A stretch of 64,000 nucleotides of DNA, taken from the NCBI RefSeq assembly GCF_042657165.1, contig NZ_JBHSNJ010000012.1:1612001-1676000 (forward strand), written 5' to 3'. The stretch's first letter is position 1. Each line of letters begins with the position of its first letter. The position numbers and the translations under genes are program-made. The notes beneath the pieces were generated by a model that saw only the letters and a list, made by a program, of their open reading frames with translations, ran no database searches and was not told where the DNA came from. Below are positions 8,122 through 16,844 of this stretch, piece by piece. This stretch comes from Agrilutibacter niabensis (lineage in GTDB: Bacteria > Pseudomonadota > Gammaproteobacteria > Xanthomonadales > Xanthomonadaceae).

Positions 8122-9933
8122 TCAACGTCCTCGCAGGAACCAGCGATCGATTTCGGGCAGGGAGAAACGCGCCCAGGTCGGGCGGCCATGATTGCACTGC
8201 CCGGAGCGCTCGGTCACTTCCATCTCGCGCAGGAGCGCGTTCATCTCGGGCAAAGTGAGACGGCGGTTCGCACGGACCGCGCCGTGGCAGGCCATGGTCG
8301 CCAGCAGCTCGTCGCGGGCGGCGGCGACGCGCCGACTCTCGCCGTGCTCCCGCAGGTCGGCCAGCACGTCGCGCAACAGCGCCTCGACGTCGCCATGCGC
8401 GAGCAGCGCGGGCACCGAGCGCAGCGTCAAGGACTGCGGGCCGCTGCGATTGAGCTCGAAGCCCAGCGTCGCCAGCGTGTCCGCGTCGCGCTCGGCGACA
8501 TCGGCTTCGCGCTCGGACACGGCAACCGTCAGCGGGACCAGCAGCGGCTGCGTGCGCAGGCCTTCGCCGTCGTGGGCGCACTTGAGTTTTTCGTAACCGA
8601 TGCGCTCGTGTGCGGCATGCATGTCGACGACGATCAGGCCGTCCGCGTTCTCGGCAAGGATGTAGATGCCGTGCAACTGCGCGATGGCGTAGCCCAGTGG
8701 CGGCATCGTGGCATCGTCGCTGGCGGGCATGTGCATTGCGGCCGGTGCGGCTGGCTGCGGCGCACTCGCCGCATATGCACCGGAACCATAGAGCGCCGCG
8801 TAGCCCGCGCGCGTATCAGCGACCTGCAGTCCCAGCGGAGATTGCGGCGCGGCGGCATTCCAGCCGTAGGCAGCACGCGTGCCCATTGTTTCCCCGTGAG
8901 CGGCTTCGTGCGCCGTCATCAGCGCCGGCGCGTTGCCTGCGCGCGTTTCCGCCAGGGCCTCGTTGAGTGTCCGGTAGACGAAATCGTGGATCAGGCGCGC
9001 GTCGCGGAAGCGGACTTCGTGCTTGGCGGGATGCACGTTGACGTCGACGCGGCGCGGATCGAGTTCGAGGAACAACACGTACGCCGGCTGCCGGCCGTGG
9101 AACAGCACATCGGCGTACGCCTGCTTCACCGCGTGCGCCACGCTGCGGTCGCGCACTGCGCGGCCATTGACGTACAGGTACTGCTGGTCGGCACTGGCAC
9201 GGTTGTAGGCCGGTTGCGCGATCCAGCCATGCAGGCGCAATCCGGCGGCGGAGTGGTCGATGCGCAATGCGTTGTTGGCGAACTCCTCGCCCAGGGCCTC
9301 GTGCAGGCGCACTTCGGAAAGCAGGTCGCCCTCGCCCTTCCAACGACGCGAGGGCTTGCCGTTGTGCGAGACGCGCAACTCGACGTCGGGCCTCGCCAGC
9401 GCGAGCTGCCGCAGCCACTCCTCGATATGGCCCAGTTCGGTGCGCTCGGCCTTGAGGAACTTGCGGCGCGCGGGCACGTTGAAGAACAGGTCGCGCACCT
9501 CGACGGTGGTGCCTTGCGGATGCGGCTTCGGCGTCACTTCGCCGAGTCGGCCACCATCGATTTCCAGCAAGGCGCCGTGCGGCGATCCGTTGTGCCGCGA
9601 CATCAGCGCGAACCGGCTCACTGACGCGATGGACGGCAGCGCTTCGCCGCGGAAGCCGAGCGTCGCCACGCCCTCGAGATCGTCAAGCGAGGCGATCTTG
9701 CTGGTGGCATGGCGCGAAACCGCCAACGGCAGGTCGTCGGCCGGGATGCCGCCGCCATCATCGCGAATGCGGATCAGGCGGACACCGCCTTCCTCGAGGT
9801 CGATGTCGATGCGCCGTGCGCCGGCGTCGAGGGCGTTTTCGACCAGCTCCTTGACCACGGAGGCGGGGCGCTCGACGACTTCGCCTGCGGCGATCTGGTT
9901 GATGAGGGTGTCAGGTAACTGTCGTATCGCCAC
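8122..9933 (-). CDS. mutL: DNA mismatch repair protein MutL (endonuclease type)
   Basis: 603 residues; links MutS mismatch recognition to strand removal. The N-terminal GHKL ATPase has INQIAAGEVVERP, KELVENALDAGA and GFRGEAL. A Pro/Ala linker follows at about 345-400, then the dimerisation domain. Around residue 434 it carries DMHAAHERIGYE, which fits the D-x-H-A-x2-E-x4-E metal site of nicking MutL proteins, together with the late ACHGAVRAN and CNHGRPT motifs. E. coli MutL lacks this site and uses MutH. The start is GTG at 9933, fixed by the conserved IRQLPDTLINQI opening. No Shine-Dalgarno is visible, because a hairpin occupies that place. Confidence 0.97.
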   Translation of the reverse strand: MAIRQLPDTLINQIAAGEVVERPASVVKELVENALDAGARRIDIDLEEGGVRLIRIRDDGGGIPADDLPLAVSRHATSKIASLDDLEGVATLGFRGEALPSIASVSRFALMSRHNGSPHGALLEIDGGRLGEVTPKPHPQGTTVEVRDLFFNVPARRKFLKAERTELGHIEEWLRQLALARPDVELRVSHNGKPSRRWKGEGDLLSEVRLHEALGEEFANNALRIDHSAAGLRLHGWIAQPAYNRASADQQYLYVNGRAVRDRSVAHAVKQAYADVLFHGRQPAYVLFLELDPRRVDVNVHPAKHEVRFRDARLIHDFVYRTLNEALAETRAGNAPALMTAHEAAHGETMGTRAAYGWNAAAPQSPLGLQVADTRAGYAALYGSGAYAASAPQPAAPAAMHMPASDDATMPPLGYAIAQLHGIYILAENADGLIVVDMHAAHERIGYEKLKCAHDGEGLRTQPLLVPLTVAVSEREADVAERDADTLATLGFELNRSGPQSLTLRSVPALLAHGDVEALLRDVLADLREHGESRRVAAARDELLATMACHGAVRANRRLTLPEMNALLREMEVTERSGQCNHGRPTWARFSLPEIDRWFLRGR

Positions 9934-9936
9934 GGC

Positions 9937-9957
9937 AAAAAACGGCGCACGCGCCGT
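9937..9957 (-). terminator. Terminator-like hairpin just upstream of mutL
   Basis: On the minus strand ACGGCGC-GT-GCGCCGT is followed by TTTTT (9941-9937) and then, three bases later, by the GTG start of mutL. It can end the amidase transcript, and it also covers the place where a ribosome-binding site should be. See the findings. Confidence 0.65.
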
Positions 9958-10020
9958 CCAGGGTTCTGAGCCGGGATGATATGCGGCGCGGGGTGTTTAT
10001 CCCACCGCGCAAGTGAACTT

Positions 10021-11622
10021 TTACGGACTGCCACCACCGGCGCCGGCGACGGCCGGCATTTCGGCGGCCGCCTGCGCGGCGTAGAGGGTGCCGGGCGGCG
10101 GCTGGCGCAGGAAATAGGTGTTGACGCCATCGAGCACCGCGCGGGCCAGCTGGCGCTGGTACGACGGGTCGGAAAGGCGGCGTTCCTCGTCCGGATTCGA
10201 GATGAACGCGGTCTCCACCAGCATCGCCGGCATGTCGGATGTACGCAGCACGGCAAAGTTGGCGCGCTCGATGTGCGGCTTGTGGTTGCGGCCGATGCGG
10301 CTGAGCCCATTGAGCACGTGGGCGGCGGCATCCTCGGAGGCCTTCATCTGACCGCTCTGGGTCAGGTCGATCAGTACCGAGGCCAGCGTGCCGCTGGTCT
10401 TTTCGAGGCGGACGCCGCCAATCAGGTCGGAGGCGTTTTCCTTGTCGGCCAGCCAGCGCGCGCGCTGCGAGGATGCGCCCTTCAGCGACAGGACATACAC
10501 CGAGGAGCCGTTCGCACCGCGGTTTTCGGCGGCATCGGCGTGGATCGACACGAACATGTCAGCGCGCGCCTGCCGTGCCAGCTGGGCACGGCGGTTGAGC
10601 GGAATGAATACGTCGGTGTCGCGGGTGAGGTACGCCTTCAGCCCAGGCGTCGCGTTGATCTGGCGCGCCAGTTCACGCGCGATCGCCAGCGTCACGTCCT
10701 TTTCGCGCTTGCCGGTCAGGCCGGTCGCGCCGGGATCCTGCCCGCCGTGGCCGGCATCGATGGCGATGACCAGCGGACGCATGCCGTGGCCGCGCATCAG
10801 GTCCTTCATGGACTTGACGGCATCCGGCGGCGTGGCGGTAGCGGTGGCCGCGGACGGCACAGCGGATGACTCGCCTGCAGGCGATGCCGACGGGGGCAGC
10901 GCAGGCGTCGCAACGCCCGTGGCGCTGCGGATCGGAACACCCGCGGCACCCGGCCGGGCGACGCCGGGATTTGCAAGCGAAGCAATCGAACCCGATGCGG
11001 GCTTCGACATCGGCGCAAACGTCTTGACGTCGCCACGCGAGGCCAATTCGGCCAATTCGGAGATCAGGCGGGTGGTCGCCGCATTCGAGGCCGCAACGTC
11101 GTCGATGCCGGAGGCGGCAGCGGTTGCAGGACTCTGTTGCGCCGGTGGCGATGCCGTCGATGCACCCTGCAGTTCCACGGAGGCAACGGCAGTGGTCGTG
11201 GCCACTGAGCTGCCTTCGCCATCGCCGGGCCACTCGAGCACCAGGCGCGGACCACCCGCGCCCTGTTCGATGCGCGGCTTCAGCACGGCCACCGGCTGCG
11301 ACAGGTCGAAAACGATCCGGGCGGTGCCGGGCTCGGGCTGGCCGGTGCGGACGGACTTCACCACGCCGGCCCCAGCCGGAAGGGCCATGCCGTGGCGAAT
11401 GCGGGTGGCGGGCAGATCGACGACCAGGCGCTCAGGCCCCGAAAGACGGATGAGCTTGAATTCGGCGACCTGGTCCAGTGCGATTTCAGCGCGGGTGCCG
11501 GTGGCCCCGGAGTCCACTCGCAAGCCATTGATTTCACTGGCGTGCGCGAGGTTCCAGGCCAGCGCTGACAACAGCGCCATGCCTAGGAGGAACTTCTGGA
11601 CGGTGGCCCCCGTTACGCGCAT
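10021..11622 (-). CDS. amiC: N-acetylmuramoyl-L-alanine amidase with AMIN domain
   Basis: 533 residues; splits the peptide from muramic acid during daughter-cell separation. Residues 1-28 are a signal peptide (cleavage near AHAS). An AMIN septal-targeting domain follows (about 30-130, INGLRVDSGATGTRAEIAL). A long Ala/Pro/Thr linker runs to about 280. The catalytic Amidase_3 domain has zinc ligands in IAIDAGHGG, in the E of KREKDV, in FVSIHADA, and the catalytic E in VETAFISNPDEE. By position (tsaE-amidase-mutL) it corresponds to E. coli amiB, but it lacks LysM repeats, so the symbol is tentative. Confidence 0.93.
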   Translation of the reverse strand: MRVTGATVQKFLLGMALLSALAWNLAHASEINGLRVDSGATGTRAEIALDQVAEFKLIRLSGPERLVVDLPATRIRHGMALPAGAGVVKSVRTGQPEPGTARIVFDLSQPVAVLKPRIEQGAGGPRLVLEWPGDGEGSSVATTTAVASVELQGASTASPPAQQSPATAAASGIDDVAASNAATTRLISELAELASRGDVKTFAPMSKPASGSIASLANPGVARPGAAGVPIRSATGVATPALPPSASPAGESSAVPSAATATATPPDAVKSMKDLMRGHGMRPLVIAIDAGHGGQDPGATGLTGKREKDVTLAIARELARQINATPGLKAYLTRDTDVFIPLNRRAQLARQARADMFVSIHADAAENRGANGSSVYVLSLKGASSQRARWLADKENASDLIGGVRLEKTSGTLASVLIDLTQSGQMKASEDAAAHVLNGLSRIGRNHKPHIERANFAVLRTSDMPAMLVETAFISNPDEERRLSDPSYQRQLARAVLDGVNTYFLRQPPPGTLYAAQAAAEMPAVAGAGGGSP

Positions 11623-11710
11623 GGGCCGTAGTCAAGCACCGGCCCGGGCGGGCTGTCAAGTATTTTTTCCTTACGAATCCGGGACCTGCCGCCTTTTCCT
11701 TCGAAATCAT

Positions 11711-12184
11711 TCAGGAGTCGGCCGCAACTGCCCTCGGATTTACGGCCGGCAAACGAGCCAGCCATGCTCGCCCCGTTTCGGTGATCGCGGTCACGTTCGC
11801 CTGGCGCCCCTGCCCTGCGACCTCGAGATCCACCCTCAGGTCGGCGGCCGGCAGGAAACCGCCGCCCCGCTCGGGCCATTCGACCAGCCACAGCGTGGCC
11901 TCGTCGCTGTCGAGCCCGAGAAATTCCAGTTCGCCGCCATTACCGATGCGGTAGAGATCGAGATGCCAGGCTTCGTCCCCCGCAGCCAAGGGGTAACGCT
12001 CGACCAGGGTGTAAGTAGGACTGCGGATCGCGCCTGTCACACCCAGTGCCCGCAGCAATGCGCGCGCAAGCGTCGACTTGCCCGCGCCGAGGTCCCCATG
12101 CAGGTACACCACGCCGCGCGCCGGCCGCGTCTGCGCAAGCGCGACGCCCAGCGCATTGGTGGCTTCCGCATCCTCAAGCAGCAT
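11711..12184 (-). CDS. tsaE: tRNA threonylcarbamoyladenosine ATPase TsaE
   Basis: 157 residues. P-loop ATPase that works with TsaB and TsaD to place t6A at position 37 of ANN-decoding tRNAs. Walker A GDLGAGKST is at residues 30-38, followed by the family motifs RSPTYTLVERY, WHLDLYRI and LWLVEWPERG. The ATG at 12184 is preferred: AGGTGA lies 6 bases upstream and overlaps the nnr stop. An earlier in-frame start at 12229 would overlap nnr by 40 bases. It is the second gene of the leftward nnr operon. Confidence 0.95.
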   Translation of the reverse strand: MLLEDAEATNALGVALAQTRPARGVVYLHGDLGAGKSTLARALLRALGVTGAIRSPTYTLVERYPLAAGDEAWHLDLYRIGNGGELEFLGLDSDEATLWLVEWPERGGGFLPAADLRVDLEVAGQGRQANVTAITETGRAWLARLPAVNPRAVAADS

Positions 12185-12189
12185 CGATA

Positions 12190-13668
12190 TCACCTGGTCA
12201 TTCCCGGGTTCGCCAGTCGCCGCAGCCATGGCATCAGATCCGAAGGCAGCAGGCCGCGCTGACCATTATCCGCGGCGGCATCGCCTGCGGCCGCATGCAG
12301 CAATGCGCCCGCGCCTGCGGCGTCGAAGGCCGGCAGTCCTTGCGCACGCAACGCCGCAATGGTTCCGGTCAGCACATCCCCCATGCCGCCCACGGCCATG
12401 CCGGGATTGCCGGCGGCGATCACGCGCGGCAGATGATCGGGTGAGGCCACGATACTGCCGGCGCCCTTGAGTACCACGACACAACGATAGCGCTCGCTCA
12501 GTTCGCGGGCTGCGCCGTAGCGATCGCGCTGCACGTCAGCAGTGGAACGACCCAGCAGCCGCGAGGCCTCGCCAGGATGCGGCGTGAGGATGCAATCGTC
12601 CGGAAGCGCCCCTGTGGCCGCGGTGAGCAGGTTCAGTGCGTCGGCATCGAGCACGAGAGGCTTGCCTGCAAGGAGTGCCCGACCATGCAACGCCACGCCC
12701 CATTCGCGCTGCCCCAATCCAGGACCGATGGCAATCACATTGGCCCTTTCCAGCAAGGCATCCATCGCGGAACTGTCTTCCAGCGCGTGCACCAGCGCTT
12801 CCGGCAACCGGGCCAGCGCTGCACCCACATGCGTCGCACGCGTGGCGATGTCGACCAGCCCGGCACCACAACGCAACGCCGCTTCGGCGCACAGCAGGAT
12901 CGCTCCGCCGGCACCGACGTCACCACCGACGCACAGCACGCGTCCGTTCGTGCCCTTGTGCGAATCGCGCCTGCGTGGCTGCAGCCAACGCGACAGGTCA
13001 CCGGCTTCCAGCAACTCTGCGGCGCACGCAGCGTCGCGCGACGCGGGGACCTCCAGCGTCGCCAGCGAAACGGTCCCGACATGATTCAGCGCCGCCCCGG
13101 TGCGCAGGCCTTTTTTTCGCGCCAGGAATTCAAGCGTCCGCGTCGCGAAGACCGCGATGCCCGGCACGCTGCCCAGATCACAGTCGACACCGCTGGGCGC
13201 ATCGAGCGAGAACACCGGGGCGGACTGCGCGTTGACTGCTTCGATCAGGGCAACGCTTGCCGCATCCGGTGCACGCGCCAGTCCGATACCGAAAAGTGCG
13301 TCGACGAAGAGATCGGCTTCCGGCAGCCTCCCTGCAAAAGACTGAATGCGTCCGCCGGCAGCTTCGAACTCCCTGCATGCCTGCAGGGCGAGTTCGCTGC
13401 GAGGTTCGTGTCCTGGCAGCCTTGCCACTTCGACCTGCCGGCCCGACACCAGCGCATGGCGCGCGAGCACATACCCGTCGCCGCCATTGTTGCCGGGGCC
13501 GCACACCACCACGATGGATCGCGCCTGTGGCCAGTGCTCCAGGCTCTCGCGCCAGGCCGCCTGCCCGGCACGGCGCATGAGCTCGAAGCCATCGCCCAAC
13601 CCGGCCGCGGCACGCGCCTCGATGTCCCGCAGGGCGGCCGCATCGAGCAAGTAGGAGGTCCCATGCAT
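12190..13668 (-). CDS. nnr: Bifunctional NAD(P)H-hydrate epimerase / ADP-dependent dehydratase
   Basis: 492 residues; repairs hydrated NAD(P)H. The N-terminal YjeF_N epimerase domain (about 1-215) has VCGPGNNGGDGYVLAR and the FSLDAPSGVDCDLG segment. The C-terminal ribokinase-like dehydratase domain (about 225-492) has GPGLGQ, LTPHPGEASRLLG, and NPGMAVGGMGDVLTG. It is first in the leftward run with tsaE, and diverges from queG with only 24 bases between the start codons, so the two promoters must overlap or one transcript must start far inside. Confidence 0.95.
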   Translation of the reverse strand: MHGTSYLLDAAALRDIEARAAAGLGDGFELMRRAGQAAWRESLEHWPQARSIVVVCGPGNNGGDGYVLARHALVSGRQVEVARLPGHEPRSELALQACREFEAAGGRIQSFAGRLPEADLFVDALFGIGLARAPDAASVALIEAVNAQSAPVFSLDAPSGVDCDLGSVPGIAVFATRTLEFLARKKGLRTGAALNHVGTVSLATLEVPASRDAACAAELLEAGDLSRWLQPRRRDSHKGTNGRVLCVGGDVGAGGAILLCAEAALRCGAGLVDIATRATHVGAALARLPEALVHALEDSSAMDALLERANVIAIGPGLGQREWGVALHGRALLAGKPLVLDADALNLLTAATGALPDDCILTPHPGEASRLLGRSTADVQRDRYGAARELSERYRCVVVLKGAGSIVASPDHLPRVIAAGNPGMAVGGMGDVLTGTIAALRAQGLPAFDAAGAGALLHAAAGDAAADNGQRGLLPSDLMPWLRRLANPGMTR

Positions 13669-13679
13669 CTATGGGATTT

Positions 13680-13685
13680 TATACT
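13680..13685 (+). promoter_or_regulatory. Possible -10 element for queG
   Basis: TATACT lies 8 bases before the queG ATG; a transcription start about 7 bases downstream of it would coincide with the start codon. No clear -35 is visible upstream (that sequence is inside nnr). Confidence 0.4.
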
Positions 13686-13692
13686 TGCTTCG

Positions 13693-14769
13693 ATGAGCAG
13701 CCCCTCCACCCGCCTCGAACCGGACTACGCCGCGCTCGCCGATCGCGTCCGCGAGCTTGCGCGCGGGTTCGGTTTCCAGCGCTGCGGGATTACCGGCATC
13801 GAGCTGGGCGACGATGAAGCGCACCTGCGCGACTGGCTCGCCAACGGCCTTTACGGTTCGATGGAATGGATGGCACGACACGGCGAAAAGCGCTCGCGCC
13901 CGGGCGACCTGGTGCCTGGCACGCTGCGCGTGATCTCGGTCGGACTCGACTATGGGCGACGCGACGATGAGGAAGCGTGGGAGACACTGGCCGATGGCGA
14001 ACGCGCCTATGTCGCGCGCTATGCACTGGGGCGCGACTACCACAAGCTGATGCGCCAGCGCCTGCAGAAGCTGGCCGACCGGATCGCGGAGGAAATGGGG
14101 CCGTTCGGACACCGCGTCTTCGTCGATTCGGCGCCTGTGCTGGAGCGCGCGCTTGCGCGCAACGCCGGCCTGGGCTGGATCGGGAAGCACACCTGCCTGA
14201 TCGACAAGGAAGGCGGTTCGTGGTTCTTCCTGGGGGAGATCTACGTCGACCTGCCGCTGCCGGTGGACGTGCCGGCAACGGCGCATTGCGGCACGTGCAT
14301 GCGTTGCATCGACATCTGTCCGACCCGGGCGATCATCGCCCCGCATCGCCTCGATGCACGACGCTGCATCGCCTATCTCACCATCGAACACGAAGGCAGC
14401 ATCGACGAGGAGCTGCGACCGCTGATCGGCAACCGTATCTTCGGTTGCGACGACTGCCAGCTGGTCTGCCCCTGGAACAAGTTTGCCAAGCGCAGCGACG
14501 AGCCGGATTTCCGCGCGCGCAACAACCTCGATGAGGCCACCCTGGCCGATCTGTTCGCGTGGAACGAGGAAGAGTTCCTGCAGCGCACCGAAGGCACTGC
14601 CATCCGCCGCAGCGGCCACGAGCGCTGGCTGCGCAACATCGCCATCGCCCTGGGCAACGCCCCATCGACACCGGAAGTCGTCGCGGCGCTGCAATCACGC
14701 CGCGACAGCACCAATGCGGTCGTGCGCGAACACGTGGAATGGGCGCTGGCGCGGCACGGCGCCAGCTGA
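13693..14769 (+). CDS. queG: Epoxyqueuosine reductase
   Basis: 358 residues; last step of queuosine synthesis in tRNA, reducing epoxyqueuosine with a cobalamin and two [4Fe-4S] clusters. Family motifs: GFQRCGIT near the start, EWMARH, the active-site region GHRVFVDSAPVLERALA, GWIGKHTCL, and the cluster motifs CGTCMRCIDICPT and CDDCQLVCPWN. A HEAT-like C-terminal tail is present. The start at 13693 matches family length; an ATG at 13663 would overlap nnr. No Shine-Dalgarno precedes 13693, which fits a leaderless mRNA. Confidence 0.95.
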   Translation: MSSPSTRLEPDYAALADRVRELARGFGFQRCGITGIELGDDEAHLRDWLANGLYGSMEWMARHGEKRSRPGDLVPGTLRVISVGLDYGRRDDEEAWETLADGERAYVARYALGRDYHKLMRQRLQKLADRIAEEMGPFGHRVFVDSAPVLERALARNAGLGWIGKHTCLIDKEGGSWFFLGEIYVDLPLPVDVPATAHCGTCMRCIDICPTRAIIAPHRLDARRCIAYLTIEHEGSIDEELRPLIGNRIFGCDDCQLVCPWNKFAKRSDEPDFRARNNLDEATLADLFAWNEEEFLQRTEGTAIRRSGHERWLRNIAIALGNAPSTPEVVAALQSRRDSTNAVVREHVEWALARHGAS

Positions 14770-14775
14770 TCCCAA

Positions 14776-14795
14776 CGCCGGGACCCTTCCCGGCG
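14776..14795. terminator. Hairpin between convergent queG and pgi
   Basis: CGCCGGGA-CCCT-TCCCGGCG, a perfect 8-bp stem lying between the two convergent stop codons. No T-run follows on either strand, so termination by this hairpin alone would be weak. Confidence 0.4.
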
Positions 14796-14803
14796 CTCGA
14801 AGA

Positions 14804-16315
14804 CTACCGCCGCGCTTCGGCCAGCAACGCGCGCGTTACCGGATCACCCGCTTCGCTTTCGCCTTTCACTGCGGGCAGCAGCCGGTTGGCCACCTGCTTG
14901 CCAAGCTCCACGCCGAACTGGTCGAAGGGATTGATGTCCCACAGCACGGCCTGCAGGTAGACGCTGTGCTCGTACAGCGCAAGCAACGAGCCGAGCGAAC
15001 GCGGCGTCAGCGAGTCGAGGAGGATCATCGTGCTCGGCCGGCCACCGGCGTAGGCGCGATGCGGATCGTCGTTGGCCTGCCCGTTCGCCAGCGCCTCTGC
15101 CTGGCCGAACAGGTTCGACAGCAGCGCATGGTGGTTCTCGGTATAGGGATCGTCACCCTGCGCGACGCCGATGAAGTCCACCGGCACGATCTGCGTGCCC
15201 TGGTGCAATGCCTGGAAGAAGCTGTGCTGCGAATCCGTCCCCACTCCACCCCACCACACCGGAACGGTCTGCACATCGACGGGCGTGCCGTCGAGATGCA
15301 CGGATTTGCCCAGGCTTTCCATCACCAGTTGCTGCAGGTAGTTCGATAGCAGCTTGAGGCGTTCGTCGTAGGGCATCACCGCCTGGGTGGCGAGGCCGCG
15401 GGCGCTGACATTCCACACCGCGGTCAGCGCGTGCCAGGCCGCGAGGTTTTCGCGCGGCGCCGCGCCAAGGACGTGCGCGTCCATTTCCGCCGCACCGGCC
15501 AGCAATTCGTCGAAGGCATCCGGGCCGATCGCCAGCGCAATCGGCAATCCCACGGCCGACCACAGCGAGTAGCGCCCACCGACCCAGTCCCACATCGGAA
15601 GGATGCGTTCGGCTGGAATCGCGAACGCCGACGCGGCGCGCGCGGCATTGGTGGTGATGGCGTACAGGCGCGAGTCGTCGCCCAGCCACTGCCTCAGGAT
15701 CGCGCCATTGAGCAGCGTCTCCTGCGTGCCGAAGCTCTTGGAAATCAGCAGGACGGCGGTGCGCTTCGGGTCCAGCCCCGCGAGCGTGCGCTGGGCGGCT
15801 GCACCGTCGACATTGGAAAGAAAATGCACGCGGAAGCGACCCGGCACGGGTCCGGACAGGGCGTCCACCGCCAGTCGCGGACCGAGGTCGGAACCGCCAA
15901 TGCCGACACTGACGATGTCGGTGACGTCGCCGGCGGCCAAGGCGGCGATCAGCTCGCGCATGCGCAGGCGCGCAGCCTCCGCCTGGGCGTGTGCCTCGCG
16001 CGCGACCGTTGCGTTGGAGAGGCCACCGCGCAACGCGGTGTGCAAGGCCGGACGTGCTTCGGTCGGATTGACCATTTCGCCTTCGAACAGCGCATGCAGG
16101 CGGCGGGTGCCGTCCACTGCCTCCAACTGGTCAAAGAGCGCATCGAGCGCAGCGCGGTCATACCCCTGCCGCGCAAAACTGGCGTATACCGGCCCCGCCC
16201 GCAGGGCGAAGTCACCGGCGCGGGCTGGATCGGCCTGCAGCATCGATTGGAGGTCCACTTCCGCCAGGCGCTTGGCCTGGGCCCTGATCTGGTCGAACCG
16301 ATGCTGTGTTGGCAT
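14804..16315 (-). CDS. pgi: Glucose-6-phosphate isomerase
   Basis: 503 residues; interconverts glucose-6-phosphate and fructose-6-phosphate. The family signatures are visible: VSVGIGGSDLGPRLAVDAL, the DWVGGRYSLWSAVGLP block, SLGKSVHLDG, and the C-terminal FDQFGVELGKQVANRLLP with the catalytic lysine. The start at 16315 is chosen because the protein begins in the usual way there; the frame is open further upstream but runs across panD. The gene starts only 5 bases after the panD stop, so it looks like the last gene of the pan transcript. Confidence 0.97.
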   Translation of the reverse strand: MPTQHRFDQIRAQAKRLAEVDLQSMLQADPARAGDFALRAGPVYASFARQGYDRAALDALFDQLEAVDGTRRLHALFEGEMVNPTEARPALHTALRGGLSNATVAREAHAQAEAARLRMRELIAALAAGDVTDIVSVGIGGSDLGPRLAVDALSGPVPGRFRVHFLSNVDGAAAQRTLAGLDPKRTAVLLISKSFGTQETLLNGAILRQWLGDDSRLYAITTNAARAASAFAIPAERILPMWDWVGGRYSLWSAVGLPIALAIGPDAFDELLAGAAEMDAHVLGAAPRENLAAWHALTAVWNVSARGLATQAVMPYDERLKLLSNYLQQLVMESLGKSVHLDGTPVDVQTVPVWWGGVGTDSQHSFFQALHQGTQIVPVDFIGVAQGDDPYTENHHALLSNLFGQAEALANGQANDDPHRAYAGGRPSTMILLDSLTPRSLGSLLALYEHSVYLQAVLWDINPFDQFGVELGKQVANRLLPAVKGESEAGDPVTRALLAEARR

Positions 16316-16320
16316 GAGCC

Positions 16321-16704
16321 TCAGGCCGCGGCTTGCTGCGGCATCGAATGGTTGGTGTGGGTGAGCTGGTTCTGGCGGTCCACATAGACGCAGGTGGGCT
16401 TGTACTTCGCCGCTTCCGCCTCGTCGACCACGCCGTAGGCGCAGATGATGACCAGGTCGCCCGGCTGCGCGCAGTGGGCCGCCGCACCGTTGACCGAAAT
16501 CACGCCGCTGCCTTCCTCGCCACGGATGGCGTAGGTGACGAAGCGGGCGCCGTTGTTGACGTTGTAGATATGGATCTGCTCGTACTCGCGGATACCCGAG
16601 ATATCGAGCAGGCGGCCGTCGATCGCGCACGAACCTTCGTAATGCAGCTCGGCATGGGTGACGCTGGCGCGGTGGATCTTGGCCTTGAGGACGTTCAGTT
16701 GCAT
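16321..16704 (-). CDS. panD: Aspartate 1-decarboxylase precursor
   Basis: 127 residues; makes beta-alanine for pantothenate. It is a pyruvoyl enzyme made as a proenzyme, and the self-cleavage site Gly24-Ser25 is present (EGSCAID). Other family segments are IHIYNVNNGARF, YAIRGEEGSG and PGDLVIICAYG. The downstream gene is pgi and the upstream gene is panC, from which it is separated by 140 bases. Confidence 0.97.
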   Translation of the reverse strand: MQLNVLKAKIHRASVTHAELHYEGSCAIDGRLLDISGIREYEQIHIYNVNNGARFVTYAIRGEEGSGVISVNGAAAHCAQPGDLVIICAYGVVDEAEAAKYKPTCVYVDRQNQLTHTNHSMPQQAAA

Positions 16705-16844
16705 TTCCGGTCTCCGGCCGCCGGGCTTGGCGGCGAGAAAATGCGAGTTTATCAGCGCATGGCGCGGTGCAACATGGAACGGGGCGTCCTGTTACCGGCG
16801 ATTTAACCGCCCGGATCGGGGCTCAGGGACGGAAACCGGCAAGG

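Noticed and set aside
14776..14795. A strong terminator between queG and pgi
   Set aside because: The stem is perfect but there is no T-run on either strand; recorded only as a weak hairpin.
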